NCBI GenBank assembly: GCA_030620125.1
Contig: JAUXFI010000116.1
Location: 1-6,643 of the forward strand
DNA length: 6,643 nucleotides
Source: Anaerolineae bacterium
Lineage (GTDB): Bacteria > Chloroflexota > Anaerolineae > B4-G1
Reading direction: 5' to 3'
The translations under genes and the position numbers were made by a program. How positions within the stretch are numbered: the first letter of the stretch is position 1; each line of letters opens with the position of its first letter. The notes below the pieces were generated by a model. That model saw only the letters and a list, made by a program, of their open reading frames with translations. It was not told where the DNA came from and ran no database searches. Positions 6,345-6,643 of the stretch are shown here, in pieces.

Positions 6345-6643
6345 TTATTCGGGCAATTGCACTCCAGCGGCGATGGCCAGCAGATCCTCCAGGGATAAGG
6401 CCGTCACCGGCGCCCGCAACTCAAAGCCCACATCGCCCACCTTCCAATCCAGCGTCCACCAGCCGAATTGCCGGACGACGTACCCCGTCATCTCGCCTAC
6501 CGTCACGGGGCGGGCCTCCGGCGCGGAGCGGGCCTGGCCCCAGCCGAAACCGGCCCACGGCTCCGTCCTGGCCCTCTGCGTCAGCTCCAGCCATAGGTCA
6601 TCCGCCAGGTGGTAGCTCTGGTGGATGTCCGCCTGGCTCCCAC
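6345..6643 (-). CDS. C-terminal part of a DUF4367-like protein, 5' end outside window
   Basis: The minus-strand frame is open from the window edge to TAA at 6345-6347, giving 98 complete residues. The last 50 or so residues follow a DUF4367-like plan: 'VGEMTGYVV' (48-56), then a strand with WWTLDWKVGDVGFELRA (61-77), then 'SLEDLLAIAAGV' (83-94). Such domains often end extracytoplasmic proteins of Bacillota and Chloroflexota and are sometimes found near sigma or anti-sigma genes, but no sigma gene is visible here. The more N-terminal residues are Trp-rich (WLEL, EPWAGFGWG). The assignment rests on pattern memory, so the family call is moderate. It is followed after 31 bases by the cysteine-repeat lipoprotein, so the two are likely in one transcript. 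Confidence 0.7.
   Translation of the reverse strand, partial: GSQADIHQSYHLADDLWLELTQRARTEPWAGFGWGQARSAPEARPVTVGEMTGYVVRQFGWWTLDWKVGDVGFELRAPVTALSLEDLLAIAAGVQLPE

Overview
The window is high-GC bacterial DNA. All seven protein-coding regions lie on the minus strand, so transcription runs right to left. Gaps between genes are short (0 to 101 bases). Most starts have a purine-rich Shine-Dalgarno sequence. I see no tRNA, rRNA, CRISPR array, insertion sequence or origin. No gene-free stretch exceeds about 100 bases. The mix points to a member of the Chloroflexota (Anaerolineae-like), but no phylogenetic marker is present and this is inference only. The mix is lipoproteins with Thr/Pro-rich linkers, a TolB-like beta-propeller joined to a PsbP-like domain, a DUF4367-like tail and Cys-repeat lipoproteins.

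Layout in transcription order. (1) 6643-6345 is the C-terminal 98 residues of a DUF4367-like protein, cut by the window edge. (2) 6313-5609 is a small lipoprotein with a regular cysteine-spaced repeat followed by a beta-rich domain. (3) 5584-3197 is a 795-residue membrane-attached protein with an N-terminal domain, a Thr/Pro linker, a PsbP-like domain and a C-terminal TolB/PD40-type propeller. (4) 3095-2643 is a short membrane-anchored TPR protein. (5) 2642-1767 is a beta-rich protein with no signal peptide. It begins at a TTG directly after the TPR gene's TAG, in the same reading frame. (6) 1699-842 is a membrane-anchored DUF218 (SanA/YdcF-type) protein. (7) 776-1 is a five-helix membrane protein whose C-terminal part runs out of the window.

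Almost every product is predicted to sit in or outside the cytoplasmic membrane, so the region reads as an envelope gene cluster rather than a metabolic or defence operon. DUF218 is the only module with known relatives linked to envelope integrity. The rest can be described by architecture only. I found no convincing sign of a defence, toxin or mobile system. The most notable points are the same-frame TAG/TTG junction, the cysteine-spaced repeat, the multi-domain propeller protein and a drop in GC over the DUF218 gene and part of the gene before it.
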